A DNA stretch of 64,000 nucleotides from Sedimentimonas flavescens (GTDB lineage Bacteria; Pseudomonadota; Alphaproteobacteria; Rhodobacterales; Rhodobacteraceae), in the NCBI RefSeq assembly GCF_019264375.1, contig NZ_JAHVAI010000002.1, positions 372,001-436,000 on the forward strand. Direction: 5' to 3'. Under the pieces are notes generated by a model, which was not told the DNA's origin, did not search any database, and saw only the letters and a program-made list of their open reading frames with translations. This document shows, one piece after another, positions 46,717 through 56,434 of this stretch (positions are counted from its first letter, which is position 1; each line of letters starts with the position of its first letter). The position numbers and the translations under genes are program-made.

Positions 46717-47217
46717 ATGACGTCCTCGCCTTCCCGGCGCGCGATCTTGCGCGGCAAGGTCAACGCCCGCCCGCACCCGCGCCCGATCGGCGCGCTTGCG
46801 CCGATGGCGTTCGAGGATGCCTGCTCCCAATGCGGTGATTGCGCACGCGCCTGCCCCGAAGAAATCATCCTGCGCGATGCCGAGGGCTTTCCCGTGCTCG
46901 ACGCGCGCACTGGCGCCTGCACCTTCTGCGGGGCCTGCACCGAGGCCTGCGAAACCGGCGCGCTGATCGCGGGGCAGCCTTTCCCCTGGCGCGCCGCCGC
47001 CGAGCCCAACTGCCTTTCGCTCAACGGCGTGCAGTGCCGCGCCTGCGAGGACCAATGCGATGCAAGCGCGATCCGTTTCCGGCTGATGCCCGGCGGATCG
47101 GCGCAACCGCTGTTCGACGATGCCGCCTGCACCGGCTGCGGCGCCTGCGTGGCGCCCTGTCCTGCCGGGGCCATCGCCCTGCACCCCTTCAACCCGACGG
47201 AGCCTGCCCAATGCTGA
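46717..47217 (+). CDS. napF: Ferredoxin-type protein NapF
   Basis: Cytoplasmic iron-sulfur protein of 166 residues with clusters in CSQCGDCARACPE, CTFCGACTEACETG and CTGCGACVAPCPAG, plus CRACEDQCD. In E. coli NapF interacts with NapA before its export. ATG 46717 (CGGAG 11 bp ahead) is chosen; an in-frame ATG at 46672 coincides with the predicted transcript start and would be leaderless. First gene of napFDAGHBC; overlaps napD by 7 bp. Confidence 0.9.
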   Translation: MTSSPSRRAILRGKVNARPHPRPIGALAPMAFEDACSQCGDCARACPEEIILRDAEGFPVLDARTGACTFCGACTEACETGALIAGQPFPWRAAAEPNCLSLNGVQCRACEDQCDASAIRFRLMPGGSAQPLFDDAACTGCGACVAPCPAGAIALHPFNPTEPAQC

Positions 47218-47471
47218 ATATTTGCGGATGCCTCGTCCAGACGGCCCCCGACCGGACCGCAAGCGTCATCGAGGCGCTCAACGCGACCGAAGGCAGCGAG
47301 GTCCATGCCCATGACAAGGGCCGGATCGTCGTGACCGTTGAGGACACCCAAACACGCCTCGCCTCTGATCTGATCATGGATATGCACCAGATCCCGGGCG
47401 TGATCGGCGTGACCCTCACCTACCACCATTTCGAAGCGCTCGAAGACGAAGCGCCTGCAACCCTTTCCTGA
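47211..47471 (+). CDS. napD: NapD chaperone
   Basis: An 86-residue cytoplasmic protein (NICGCLVQTAPDR; TQTRLASDLIMDMHQIPGVI; GVTLTYHHFE). NapD binds the Tat signal peptide of NapA and holds it back until the cofactor is inserted. The ATG overlaps the napF end, as in other nap operons, and 16 bp separate it from napA. Confidence 0.95.
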   Translation: MLNICGCLVQTAPDRTASVIEALNATEGSEVHAHDKGRIVVTVEDTQTRLASDLIMDMHQIPGVIGVTLTYHHFEALEDEAPATLS

Positions 47472-47487
47472 TCCGGGAGACTGACCC

Positions 47488-49971
47488 ATGACGCTCGACA
47501 CCACGCGCCGCACCTTCCTCAAGGCCACCGCCGCCGCAGCGACCGCTTCGGCAGCCGGCATTCAGATGGCGACCCCGGCGGCCGCCGCTGACAACAACAT
47601 CCGCTGGGACAAGGCCGCCTGCCGCTTCTGCGGCACGGGCTGCTCGGTTCTGGTAGGCGTCAAGGATGGCCGCGTCGTCGCCACCCAGGGCGACCCCGAG
47701 GCCCCGGTGAACCGCGGCCTGAACTGCATCAAGGGCTACTTCCTGTCCAAGATCATGTATGGTCAGGACCGCCTGACCACGCCGATGCTGCGCAAGACCA
47801 ACGGCGTCTATGACAAGAACGGCGAATTCACCCCGGTTTCCTGGGACGAGGCCTTCGACATCATGGCCGAGAAGTGGAAAGCCACGCTCAAGGCCAAGGG
47901 TCCCGAGGCAATCGGCATGTTCGGCTCGGGCCAGTGGACGGTCTGGGAAGGCTATGCCGCCGCCAAGCTGATGAAGGCCGGTTTCCGCTCGAACAACATC
48001 GACCCGAACGCGCGTCACTGCATGGCCTCGGCCGTGGCCGGTTTCATGCGCACCTTCGGCATCGACGAACCGATGGGCTGCTATGACGACCTCGAGCACG
48101 CCGACACCTTCGTGCTCTGGGGCTCGAACATGGCCGAGATGCACCCGATCCTGTGGTCGCGCCTCACCGACACCCGCCTGACCAAGCCGGGCTGCCAGGT
48201 GCATGTGCTCTCGACCTTCGAGCACCGCTCGTTCGAACTGGCCGATAACGGCATCATCTTCGCGCCGCAGACGGACCTCGCGATCCTCAACTTCATCGCC
48301 AACTACATCATTGAAAACAATGCGGTGAACTGGGACTTCGTGAACAATCACGTCAACTTCGCAAAGACCCAGACGAATATCGGTTACGGCCTGCGCCCGA
48401 CCCACAAGCTTGAAGAAGGCGTTGACCCGAAGACCACGGGCAAGATGGATGCGATCGACTTCGAGGCTTACAAGGCCATGGTCGCTGATTACACGCTTGA
48501 CTACACCGCCGAGCTTTCGGGCGTGCCGAAGGAAAAGCTGCTCAAGTTGGCGCAGCAATATGCCGACCCGAACCGCAAGGTGATGTCGCTCTGGACGATG
48601 GGCTTCAACCAGCACGCGCGCGGCTCGTGGGTCAACTCGCTGATGTACAACGTGCACCTGCTGGTCGGTAAGATCTCGGAGCCGGGCAACTCGCCCTTCT
48701 CGCTGACCGGTCAGCCCTCGGCCTGCGGCACCGCGCGCGAAGTGGGTACCTTCGCCCACCGCCTGCCGGCCGACATGGTGGTGACCAACGAAGGTCACCG
48801 CAAGCTCACCGAGGAAATCTGGGGCCTGCCCGAAGGCACGATCCCGGAGAAGGTCGGCGCCCACGCCGTTCTGCAGAACCGCCTGCTGAAAGACGGCAAG
48901 ATCAACGCCTACTGGGTGCAGTGCACCAACAACATGCAGGCCGCGCCGAACATGAACGAGGAAGGTTGGCCGGGCTATCGCAACCCGGAGAACTTCATCG
49001 TCGTGTCGGACCCCTACCCGACCATCACCGCGATGGCCGCCGACCTGATCCTGCCCACCGCGATGTGGGTCGAGAAGGAAGGCGCCTACGGCAACGCCGA
49101 GCGCCGCACCCAGTTCTGGCGCCAGCAGGTTGCCGCTCCGGGCGAGTCCAAGTCGGACGTCTGGCAGCTGGTCGAATTCTCGAAGCGCTTCACCACTGAT
49201 GAGGTGTGGCCGGCCGAGCTGCTCGACAAGAAGCCCGAGCTGAAGGGTAAGACGCTTTACGAGCTGCTCTTCACCAACGGCGTGGTGGACAAGTATCCGC
49301 TCACCGACACCTATGCGGGCTTTGACAACGACGAATCCAAGGACTTCGGCTTCTACCTGCAAAAGGGCCTGTTCGAGGAATACGCGATCTTCGGGCGCGG
49401 CCACGGCCACGACCTTGCGGATTTCGACACCTACCACCAGGCGCGCGGTCTTCGCTGGCCCGTCGTCGGCGGCAAGGAAACGCTCTACCGCTTCCGCGAG
49501 GGTTATGACCCCTATGTGAAGGCAGGCGAGGGCGTGAAGTTCTACGGTCAGAAGGACGGCAAGGCCAAGATCATCTTCGCCCCCTACGAGCCGGCGGCCG
49601 AAAGCCCGGACGAAGAGTACAACTTGTGGCTCTCGACCGGTCGTGTGCTTGAGCACTGGCACTCGGGGTCGATGACCCGCCGTGTGCCGGAACTGCACCG
49701 CGCCTTCCCGTCTGCGGTCCTCTTCATGCACCCCGATGACGCCACCGAGCGCGGCCTCAAGCGGGGTCAGGAAGTCCGCGTGAGCACCCGTCGCGGCTCG
49801 ATCGTGACCCGCGTCGAAACCCGCGGCCGGAACAAACCGCCGAAAGGCCTCGTGTTCATGCCCTGGTTCGACGAAAGCCAGCTGGTTAACCAGCTCACGC
49901 TCGACGCGACCTGCCCGATCTCGAAAGAGACCGACTACAAGAAGTGCGCCGTGAAGGTGGAACGGGCGTAA
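47488..49971 (+). CDS. napA: Periplasmic nitrate reductase catalytic subunit
   Basis: Mo-bis-MGD enzyme of 827 residues reducing nitrate to nitrite in the periplasm. Tat signal [12 protein letters not shown] at residues 7-18. [4Fe-4S] ligands are Cys45, Cys48, Cys52 and Cys80 ([12 protein letters not shown]); the Mo ligand is Cys178 in [10 protein letters not shown]. The length is standard. A good ribosome binding site (GGGAGA) precedes the ATG. NapA codons look slightly more biased than those of neighbours, as expected for a highly expressed gene. Confidence 0.97.
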   Translation: MTLDTTRRTFLKATAAAATASAAGIQMATPAAAADNNIRWDKAACRFCGTGCSVLVGVKDGRVVATQGDPEAPVNRGLNCIKGYFLSKIMYGQDRLTTPMLRKTNGVYDKNGEFTPVSWDEAFDIMAEKWKATLKAKGPEAIGMFGSGQWTVWEGYAAAKLMKAGFRSNNIDPNARHCMASAVAGFMRTFGIDEPMGCYDDLEHADTFVLWGSNMAEMHPILWSRLTDTRLTKPGCQVHVLSTFEHRSFELADNGIIFAPQTDLAILNFIANYIIENNAVNWDFVNNHVNFAKTQTNIGYGLRPTHKLEEGVDPKTTGKMDAIDFEAYKAMVADYTLDYTAELSGVPKEKLLKLAQQYADPNRKVMSLWTMGFNQHARGSWVNSLMYNVHLLVGKISEPGNSPFSLTGQPSACGTAREVGTFAHRLPADMVVTNEGHRKLTEEIWGLPEGTIPEKVGAHAVLQNRLLKDGKINAYWVQCTNNMQAAPNMNEEGWPGYRNPENFIVVSDPYPTITAMAADLILPTAMWVEKEGAYGNAERRTQFWRQQVAAPGESKSDVWQLVEFSKRFTTDEVWPAELLDKKPELKGKTLYELLFTNGVVDKYPLTDTYAGFDNDESKDFGFYLQKGLFEEYAIFGRGHGHDLADFDTYHQARGLRWPVVGGKETLYRFREGYDPYVKAGEGVKFYGQKDGKAKIIFAPYEPAAESPDEEYNLWLSTGRVLEHWHSGSMTRRVPELHRAFPSAVLFMHPDDATERGLKRGQEVRVSTRRGSIVTRVETRGRNKPPKGLVFMPWFDESQLVNQLTLDATCPISKETDYKKCAVKVERA

Positions 49972-49998
49972 CGCCCGTCCCTCCCAAGGAGACAAGTG

Positions 49999-50814
49999 AT
50001 GCCCGCCGCCGCCAAAGCCAAACCGATCGACCGCCGTCGCTTCCTTCTGGATGCTGCGCGCGTTGCGGCCGGCTGCGCGGTGGCGGGCACGCTTTTGGGC
50101 GCCTATGCCGGACAGGCCCGCGCCCTTCCGGCCGAGGCCCTGCGCCCGCCGGGTGCGCTGCCCGAGGGCGATTTCCTCGCCGCCTGCATTCGCTGCGGGC
50201 TGTGCGTGCGCGACTGCCCTTATGACACACTAACACTGGCCGAACTGGGCGAAGGCCCGGCCACCGGCACCCCGTTCTTTACCGCCCGCGACATCCCCTG
50301 CGAGATGTGCGAGGACATCCCCTGCGTGAAAGCCTGCCCAACGGGCGCGCTCGACCCCGCGCTGGACGATATTGGCGACGCCAACATGGGCATTGCGGTT
50401 CTGGTGGACCGCGAGAACTGCCTCAACGCGCTCGGTCTGCGCTGCGACGTCTGCTACCGCGTGTGCCCCGTCATCGACGAGGCGATCACGCTCGAACTCA
50501 CGCATAACGAGCGTTCGGGCCACCACGCGATGTTCATGCCGACCGTCCATGCCGAATACTGCACCGGCTGCGGCAAATGCGAGAAATCCTGTGTGCTCCC
50601 CGAGGCGGCCATCAAAGTGCTGCCCGAACGTTTGGCCCGCGGCAAACTGGGCGAGCATTACCGCCTTGGCTGGGAAGAAATGCAGGAGAAGGGCGGCCCG
50701 GTGGTTGAAGGCATCATCGACCTGCCCGACCGCCTGCCCGGCCCCGGCACAGACAACCTGGCCGCTCCGGGTGGTTTCGAGCCCGCCTTCAAGATCCCAG
50801 GGGCGAGCGAATGA
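49999..50814 (+). CDS. napG: NapG ferredoxin-type quinol dehydrogenase subunit
   Basis: A 271-residue periplasmic protein with Tat signal [14 protein letters not shown] and four cluster motifs ([46 protein letters not shown]). With NapH it forms an alternative quinol dehydrogenase feeding electrons towards NapC/NapB/NapA. ATG 49999 lies behind AAGGAG; GTG 49996 is adjacent. Overlaps napH (ATGA). Confidence 0.94.
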   Translation: MPAAAKAKPIDRRRFLLDAARVAAGCAVAGTLLGAYAGQARALPAEALRPPGALPEGDFLAACIRCGLCVRDCPYDTLTLAELGEGPATGTPFFTARDIPCEMCEDIPCVKACPTGALDPALDDIGDANMGIAVLVDRENCLNALGLRCDVCYRVCPVIDEAITLELTHNERSGHHAMFMPTVHAEYCTGCGKCEKSCVLPEAAIKVLPERLARGKLGEHYRLGWEEMQEKGGPVVEGIIDLPDRLPGPGTDNLAAPGGFEPAFKIPGASE

Positions 50815-51731
50815 GCGAGAAGACCAAACTACCGATCGGCGCCGAAGCCGTTGCCACCAAGGGCTGGATCGGTGCGCATAAGTGGCTGCTGCTGCGCCGA
50901 CTGTCGCAGGCGTTTTTCCTGGGTCTGTTCCTGATCGGCCCCTGGTTCGGGCTGTGGATCGTCAAGGGCAACCTGGCCGGTTCGCTGACCCTTGAGACGC
51001 TGCCGCTGACCGACCCGCTCGTTTTGCTGCAAAGCATCGTTGCCCGGCACTGGCCCGAGATGACGGCGATCCTTGGCGCGCTGATCGTGCTGGCCGTCTA
51101 TGCGCTGATCGGCGGACGGGTCTATTGCTCGTGGGTCTGTCCGATCAACCCGGTCACCGATGGCGCGTACTGGCTGCACAACAAGCTTGGCGTGCCGAAA
51201 GGCTGGCAGCCGAAGAAATCGACGCGTTACTGGTTGCTTGCGATGCTGCTGATCGTCTCGGCGGCAACCGGCACCGTCGCGTGGGAGTTCGTCAACCCGA
51301 TCACCATGCTTCAGCGCGGACTGGTCTTCGGGATGGGCTTTGGCTGGACACTCGTCCTCGGGATCTTCCTGTTCGACCTGTTCGTCTCGCGCCGCGGCTG
51401 GTGCAGCCACCTCTGCCCGGTCGGCGCCTTCTACGGCCTTGTCGGCAACAAGGCGCTGCTGCGTGTCTCGGCCACGAACCGCGCTGCCTGCGACGATTGC
51501 ATGGATTGCTTCGCCGTCTGCCCCGAAATGCATGTCATCACCCCCGCCCTGCGCGGCAAGACAGAGGACACCCCTCTGATCCTGTCGCCCGACTGCACCA
51601 ATTGCGGTCGTTGCATCGACGTCTGTTCGGTCGATGTCTTCCGCTTCACCAACCGCTTCGACAAGGCCCCCGCTCCGGGCCGCGACGAGGCAGCCCGCAA
51701 ATCCCCGGCACAGCAAACGCGTGCCGCCTGA
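50811..51731 (+). CDS. napH: NapH membrane quinol dehydrogenase component
   Basis: A 306-residue membrane protein with four hydrophobic helices. The paired cytoplasmic CXXXCP motifs occur in [10 protein letters not shown] and [10 protein letters not shown], and two [4Fe-4S] clusters follow in [12 protein letters not shown] and [16 protein letters not shown]. It accepts electrons from quinol and passes them to NapG. Translational coupling with napG supports complex formation. Confidence 0.94.
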   Translation: MSEKTKLPIGAEAVATKGWIGAHKWLLLRRLSQAFFLGLFLIGPWFGLWIVKGNLAGSLTLETLPLTDPLVLLQSIVARHWPEMTAILGALIVLAVYALIGGRVYCSWVCPINPVTDGAYWLHNKLGVPKGWQPKKSTRYWLLAMLLIVSAATGTVAWEFVNPITMLQRGLVFGMGFGWTLVLGIFLFDLFVSRRGWCSHLCPVGAFYGLVGNKALLRVSATNRAACDDCMDCFAVCPEMHVITPALRGKTEDTPLILSPDCTNCGRCIDVCSVDVFRFTNRFDKAPAPGRDEAARKSPAQQTRAA

Positions 51732-51751
51732 GATCCTACGGAGACCAAGCC

Positions 51752-52201
51752 ATGAAAAACGCCACTCTCTTCAGCGCCATCGCCGCGGCCTCGCTCGGGT
51801 TCGCCGCCAGTTTCGCGCTTGCCCAGTCCGCGGGAACCTCCTCGGGCACGGTGACCTCGCTGCGCGGCGCCCAGCCTGATCAGGACATCGGGCTTGCCCC
51901 GGTCTATCATCAGTCAGAGGGCCGTCAGGACCGCAATTACCGCCTGCAGCCGCCGATCATCCCGCACACGATCGACAAGTATCAGATCGATGTGAAGGCC
52001 AACGAATGTCTGGCCTGCCACGACTGGAAGAATGCGGCTGATCGCGCTGCTCCCACCTTGTCGATGACGCACTACGTCAGCCGTGACGGCGCGCAGACCG
52101 ATAACGTTGCGCCGCGCCGCTGGTTCTGCAACCAGTGCCACGTTCCGCAGGTCAACGCCCCCGAGTTGGTCCAGAACACCTTCCAGAGCTCCGACAAGTA
52201 A
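51752..52201 (+). CDS. napB: NapB di-haem cytochrome c subunit
   Basis: A 149-residue periplasmic cytochrome with signal peptide (ASFALA, cleavage about residue 24). The two haem-binding sites are ECLACH (Cys86-His90) and CNQCH (Cys126-His130), each with downstream or upstream His candidates for axial ligation. It is the electron-transfer partner of NapA. Start behind ACGGAGA. Confidence 0.96.
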   Translation: MKNATLFSAIAAASLGFAASFALAQSAGTSSGTVTSLRGAQPDQDIGLAPVYHQSEGRQDRNYRLQPPIIPHTIDKYQIDVKANECLACHDWKNAADRAAPTLSMTHYVSRDGAQTDNVAPRRWFCNQCHVPQVNAPELVQNTFQSSDK

Positions 52202-52225
52202 GGCCGAGGCGAGAGGAACAAGAAC

Positions 52226-52930
52226 ATGTCCAACACCAATCCTTCCGCCCGCCCGGGCCTCATCCGGCGCATGTGGCGCTTTTTCTGGAGCCCGGCCGGC
52301 GCCATCTCGCTTGGCGTGCTGCTGATCGTCGGCTTCCTGACGGGTATTCTGTTCTGGGGCGGCTTCCACACCGCACTCGAAATGACCAACAACGAGAAGT
52401 TCTGCACCAGCTGCCACGAGATGCGTGACAACGCCTTCGCGGAGTATCAGGGCTCGGTTCACCAGAACAACAGCTCGGGCGTGCGCGCCACCTGCCCCGA
52501 TTGCCACGTTCCGAAGGACTGGGGCCCGAAGATGATCCGCAAGATCAAGGCCACGAAGGAGCTGTACGGGCACTTCGTCACCAAGTCGATCTGGACGCGC
52601 GAGAAGTTCGAGGAGAACCGCCTTCATCTCGCCAGCAACGAGTGGGAACGCATGAAGCGATCCGACTCCAAGGAATGCCGGAACTGCCACAGCTTCGAGT
52701 TCATGGACTTCACGCTCCAGGAAAACCGCGCGGCGACGAACCACCAGAAGGCGCTGGATGAGGGCAAGACCTGCATCGACTGCCATCAGGGCATCGCGCA
52801 TGAACTGCCGGCGGGTTACCTCGAAAGCTATCGCGAAGTCGTCAAGAAGCTGGAGGCCGAAGGGGCCATCCCGCCGCAGACGCCGAACAACGGCAAGGAT
52901 GTCGCGACCAATATCCAACAGACGAACTGA
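52226..52930 (+). CDS. napC: NapC tetra-haem cytochrome c quinol dehydrogenase
   Basis: A 234-residue membrane-anchored NapC/NirT cytochrome. One N-terminal helix (about residues 25-47) precedes four haem sites: CTSCH (60-64), CPDCH (90-94), CRNCH (151-155) and CIDCH (183-187). It oxidises ubiquinol and reduces NapB. As in E. coli it closes the operon core, so both NapC and NapGH quinol routes are present. Confidence 0.96.
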   Translation: MSNTNPSARPGLIRRMWRFFWSPAGAISLGVLLIVGFLTGILFWGGFHTALEMTNNEKFCTSCHEMRDNAFAEYQGSVHQNNSSGVRATCPDCHVPKDWGPKMIRKIKATKELYGHFVTKSIWTREKFEENRLHLASNEWERMKRSDSKECRNCHSFEFMDFTLQENRAATNHQKALDEGKTCIDCHQGIAHELPAGYLESYREVVKKLEAEGAIPPQTPNNGKDVATNIQQTN

Positions 52931-52943
52931 AGGTTTGCAGGCA

Positions 52944-53471
52944 ATGAGACTCGCATCCGTTCTGGCGACGGGCCGGGGTGAGACCAATCGCCTGCTCTCC
53001 GACCTCGCAGCCCGCGCCTCGCAGCGCGGGCTGCGCGTCGTCGGGACGGTCCAGGTGAATCACGACCCGACCGACGGCAAGCATTGCGACATGGACGTCC
53101 GCGTCCTGCCCGACGGCCCCGTGCTACGCATCTCGCAGTCGCTTGGCACACAGTCGCGGGGCTGTCGCCTCGACCCATCTGCGCTTGAGCAAGCCGTGCG
53201 CCTGACCGAAGGCGCGCTGGAAAGCGGCGCCGATCTGATGATCGTCAACAAGTTCGGCAAACACGAAGCCGAGGGCCGCGGGTTTCGCGAGCTGATCGGC
53301 AGCGCATTGATGCGCGGCATTCCCGTGATCGTCGGCCTGAACGGGTTGAACATCGACGCATTCGCAGATTTCGCGGGCGCATTCGCGGAGCGCCTCGACC
53401 CGACCGGCGACGCCATCGCCGCGTGGCTGGATGCCGACTGCCCCGAGCAGCCCGCACGCCGCGCGGTCTGA
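52944..53471 (+). CDS. DUF2478 protein
   Basis: A 175-residue protein beginning MRLASVLATGRGETNRLLSD. Conserved features are KHCDMDVRVLPDGPVLRISQ, SLGTQSRGCRLDPSALEQA and LMIVNKFGKHEAEGRGFREL. The family resembles P-loop nucleotide-handling proteins in layout and often lies next to molybdate genes. Lying 13 bp after napC, it probably belongs to the nap transcript and may serve molybdenum supply or NapA maturation; the function is not established. Confidence 0.85.
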   Translation: MRLASVLATGRGETNRLLSDLAARASQRGLRVVGTVQVNHDPTDGKHCDMDVRVLPDGPVLRISQSLGTQSRGCRLDPSALEQAVRLTEGALESGADLMIVNKFGKHEAEGRGFRELIGSALMRGIPVIVGLNGLNIDAFADFAGAFAERLDPTGDAIAAWLDADCPEQPARRAV

Positions 53472-53474
53472 ATC

Positions 53475-54356
53475 TCAACCCAACTCGCGCACGGCGAAGT
53501 CGATCAGTGCCCGCACTTTGCGCGGCAGAACCGGCCCATCAAGATAGATCGCATTGAGCGGGCGGCGCGGGGATTCATAGCCCGGCAGCAAGGCCACCAG
53601 GCGTCCCTGCGCCAGATCGTCCGCGAGAACGAAATCGGGGCAAAAGGCGATGCCACAACCCGCCAGCGCCAGATCGCGCGCCGCGCGCGCACTGTTCACC
53701 AGAAAGCGCCCCTTGACCTCGACCGGGACAACCTGGCCAGCATCGAGAAGCTCCCACCGGGATGCAGCCGCGCGGTTCGTGTCGAGGATACAGGCGTGAT
53801 TGGTCAGATCGGCGGGGTGTTCGGGGGCACCGTTGCGCGCCAGATAGTCGGGCGAGGCGACAATACGGCTGCACACCTCGCCCAGTTTGCGCGCCCGCAG
53901 GGCCGAAACACGCGGCACACCAATCCGGAAGGCAAGGTCGATCCCCTCGGTCGCCAGATCAACAAAGCGATCGCTCAGGCGCAGATCGATGGTCAGATCG
54001 GGATGGGGTTCGGCAAAGCGGCGCAGCATATCTTGCACAAAGACCTCGCCGAAGGTCACCGGCGCCGAGACGCGCAATACGCCGCTTAGCCCCCGCCCCT
54101 CTTCACCCAGTCCCGCGACCAGATCGTCAAGCTCATCGAGCAGAACGGGCGCGCGGGCCAGCAGATCCTCCCCCGCCGGGGTCAGCCCCACCTTGCGCGT
54201 CGTGCGCTGCAACAGCCGCACGCCAAGGCGCAGCTCAAGCTCGGCCACATATTTCGAGGTCAACCGGTTCGACACGCCCAACCGCTCGGCCGCCGCGGTG
54301 AACGACCCGGTCTGAGCGGTTGCGACAAAAGCCCTGATCCCTTCGAGTAGATCCAT
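53475..54356 (-). CDS. LysR-family transcriptional regulator
   Basis: LysR-type regulator of 293 residues. The winged HTH is at residues 1-60 (SFTAAAERLGVSNRLTSKYV) and the effector domain follows (GVLRVSAPVTFGEVF; HPDLTIDLRLSDRFVDLATE). It belongs to the CrgA/DsdC-like large group in which the inducer is rarely known. Divergent from the redox operon at 54490-56416 over a long palindrome. Confidence 0.93.
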   Translation of the reverse strand: MDLLEGIRAFVATAQTGSFTAAAERLGVSNRLTSKYVAELELRLGVRLLQRTTRKVGLTPAGEDLLARAPVLLDELDDLVAGLGEEGRGLSGVLRVSAPVTFGEVFVQDMLRRFAEPHPDLTIDLRLSDRFVDLATEGIDLAFRIGVPRVSALRARKLGEVCSRIVASPDYLARNGAPEHPADLTNHACILDTNRAAASRWELLDAGQVVPVEVKGRFLVNSARAARDLALAGCGIAFCPDFVLADDLAQGRLVALLPGYESPRRPLNAIYLDGPVLPRKVRALIDFAVRELG

Positions 54357-54371
54357 ACGACACCAATTAAG

Positions 54372-54413
54372 AACAAAATGGCGATAGTCATTCGCTATCA
54401 TCGCCATTTTGTT
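54372..54413. promoter_or_regulatory. Operator-like 14-bp perfect inverted repeat
   Basis: AACAAAATGGCGAT (54372-54385) and ATCGCCATTTTGTT (54400-54413) are exact complements around a 14-bp spacer that itself completes a GATAG...CTATC pair. It starts 16 bp before the LysR ATG and lies 76 bp ahead of the divergent gene, the expected place for a LysR-type regulatory site. Confidence 0.7.
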
Positions 54414-54489
54414 GTCGAACGCAATGACGCATCTTCCGCTCATGACGAATGACACCCCCGGCAAGCCGGGGCGACAAAAGGAAGAGCAC

Positions 54490-55116
54490 ATGAACATCGC
54501 AATCATTGGAACCGGAAACATCGGCGCGGGTCTCGCGCGGGTGTTTGGCAAAACGAAACATGGCGTCGTGGTCGCGGACCGCGAGGGCGGCCAGTCCGCT
54601 GCCGACAAGCTCAAGGCCGAGGGCGTGCGCGTTCAGGCCACCGACGTGGCAACCGCCATCAAATCGGCCGAAACGGTGATCCTGGCCACGCCCTACGGCG
54701 CCTCGGCCACGATCGTGGCGGAAGCGGACCTGAACGGCAAGATCGTCGTCGATCTGTCGAACCCGGTGACCGAGGATTTCTCGGCACTGCAACTGGGCCA
54801 CACCACTTCGGCCGCCGAAGAGATCGCCCGCCTCGCGCCCGGCGCGAAAGTGGTCAAGGCCTTCAACACGGTCTTCGCGCAGCATTACGCAGGCGATCTG
54901 AAGATCGGTGGCGCACCGATCCAGACATTCGTCGCCAGCGACGACGCCGAGGCGAAAGCAACCGTCACCACTCTCGCGACCGATGCGGGCTTTGAGGTCC
55001 GCGACGCGGGCGGGCTGAGCAACGCCCGCTACCTCGAGCCGCTCGGCTACATGAACATCCAGTTCGGCTACATGCTCGGTCAAGGCGCCGGCATTGCTCC
55101 GAAATGGGTCGGCTAA
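54490..55116 (+). CDS. NADPH-binding F420-reductase-like oxidoreductase
   Basis: A 208-residue Rossmann protein starting MNIAIIGTGNIGAGLARVFG; it continues VILATPYGASATIV and VVDLSNPV, the pattern of the NADP oxidoreductase/F420-dependent reductase family. Rhodobacterales lack F420, so another partner is expected. The ATG at 54490 follows AGGAAGAGCAC. It starts a three-gene operon controlled by the divergent LysR regulator. Confidence 0.88.
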   Translation: MNIAIIGTGNIGAGLARVFGKTKHGVVVADREGGQSAADKLKAEGVRVQATDVATAIKSAETVILATPYGASATIVAEADLNGKIVVDLSNPVTEDFSALQLGHTTSAAEEIARLAPGAKVVKAFNTVFAQHYAGDLKIGGAPIQTFVASDDAEAKATVTTLATDAGFEVRDAGGLSNARYLEPLGYMNIQFGYMLGQGAGIAPKWVG

Positions 55117-55137
55117 TTCAGGACAGGAAACAGACCA

Positions 55138-55542
55138 ATGATCGACCTCAAACTTGCCCCCTACGCCGTATTGCTGCTGCGCGTCACGACCGGCGCCCTT
55201 TTCCTTTACCACGGGCTTGTGAAGCTTTTCGTTTTCACCCCTGCGGGCACCGCCGGCTACTTTGAATCCATCGGCCTTCCCGGCGCGCTAGGCTATCTGA
55301 CCATGCTTGCCGAGATCGGCGGCGGCCTTGCGCTGATCCTTGGCCTCGCCGCCCGCTACGTCTCGGCCGCGCTGGTGCCGGTGCTGCTTGGTGCGGCCTT
55401 CGTTGCCCACTTCGGCAATGGGTTTGGCTGGAGCAACCCCGGCGGCGGTTGGGAATATCCCGCGATGTGGGCGCTGGTTCAGGCCACGCTTGCCTTGCTG
55501 GGGGATGGCGCCCACGCCCTTTACCCGCTGCGCCGTCGCTGA
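55138..55542 (+). CDS. DoxX-family membrane protein
   Basis: A 134-residue protein with four hydrophobic helices (LLLRVTTGALFLYHGLVKLF; LTMLAEIGGGLALILGLAAR). DoxX proteins are linked to quinone or thiosulfate redox and to stress responses. It lies 21 bp after the NADP-binding gene with a good ribosome binding site (CAGGAAACAG). Confidence 0.9.
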   Translation: MIDLKLAPYAVLLLRVTTGALFLYHGLVKLFVFTPAGTAGYFESIGLPGALGYLTMLAEIGGGLALILGLAARYVSAALVPVLLGAAFVAHFGNGFGWSNPGGGWEYPAMWALVQATLALLGDGAHALYPLRRR

Positions 55543-55597
55543 GACAATACGCCCGCCGCATCCCCTGCGGCGGGCCAACCGCCAGGAGGAACAGAAG

Positions 55598-56416
55598 ATG
55601 AGCGTTGCACAGAAACTTCAGGCCCTGAAAGACAGCCTCAAGGCCTCGGACCGGATGCCGGTCGTCTTTCTTGGCCACGGCAGCCCGATGAACGCGATCG
55701 AGGATAACGATTACGCCCGCAGTTGGGCCGCCCTTGGTCGCAGCCTACCGCGCCCGCAGGCGATCCTTGTCGTCTCGGCGCATTGGATGACCCATGGCAC
55801 GACGCTGGTCGATGTCTCGACGATGCCGCGCACGATCCACGATTTCTACGGCTTCCCGCCCGAGCTTTATGCCCAGAGCTACCCGGCCGAGGGCAGCCCG
55901 GAGGTCGCGAAAGAAGTGATCTCGCTACTGGCCAGCCACCATGCCGAGGGCGATGACCGATGGGGCCTAGATCACGGCGCATGGTCTGTCCTTGCGCGCC
56001 TCTACCCCGAGGCCGACGTGCCGGTGTTCCAGCTGTCGATCGACATGACCAAGGACATGGACTGGCACCTCTCGATCGGCAAGACCCTGTCAGAGTTGCG
56101 CAACCGGGGCGTTCTGATCCTTGGCTCGGGCAATGTGGTGCATAACCTGCGCACCATGCGGTGGGGCGGCTCGCCCTATGACTGGGCGCAGGAGTTCGAC
56201 GCCCATTTCGCCAATCGTCTAGGTGAACGTGACATGGCCGCACTGGCCGACCGTCAGGGCCTTGGCCCGCTGTTGCAGATGGCGCATCCCTCGCTGGATC
56301 ACTACCTGCCCGCGCTGACGATTGCGGGGGCCTCGGACGAGCGCGACCAGCTAATCTTCATGAACGAAAGCATCGATATCGCCTCGGTCTCGATGCGCAG
56401 CTTCGTGTTTTACTGA
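55598..56416 (+). CDS. 4,5-DOPA-extradiol-dioxygenase-type protein (YgiD/LigB-like)
   Basis: Class III extradiol dioxygenase of 272 residues. Metal-ligand His candidates are in VVFLGHGSPMNAI, ILVVSAHWMTHG, LDHGAWSVLARLYP and GSGNVVHNLR. The ATG at 55598 follows AGGAGG. Family members cleave catechols such as DOPA in vitro; the natural substrate is usually unknown. Third gene of the LysR-linked operon; it ends 18 bp from the convergent His-rich gene. Confidence 0.9.
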   Translation: MSVAQKLQALKDSLKASDRMPVVFLGHGSPMNAIEDNDYARSWAALGRSLPRPQAILVVSAHWMTHGTTLVDVSTMPRTIHDFYGFPPELYAQSYPAEGSPEVAKEVISLLASHHAEGDDRWGLDHGAWSVLARLYPEADVPVFQLSIDMTKDMDWHLSIGKTLSELRNRGVLILGSGNVVHNLRTMRWGGSPYDWAQEFDAHFANRLGERDMAALADRQGLGPLLQMAHPSLDHYLPALTIAGASDERDQLIFMNESIDIASVSMRSFVFY

Positions 56417-56434
56417 GCAACCGGCAGGCGGCGC

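Noticed and set aside
47416-49995. 859-codon open frame opposite napA
   Set aside because: NapA on the plus strand is complete with Tat signal and cluster ligands; the opposite frame has no recognisable domain.
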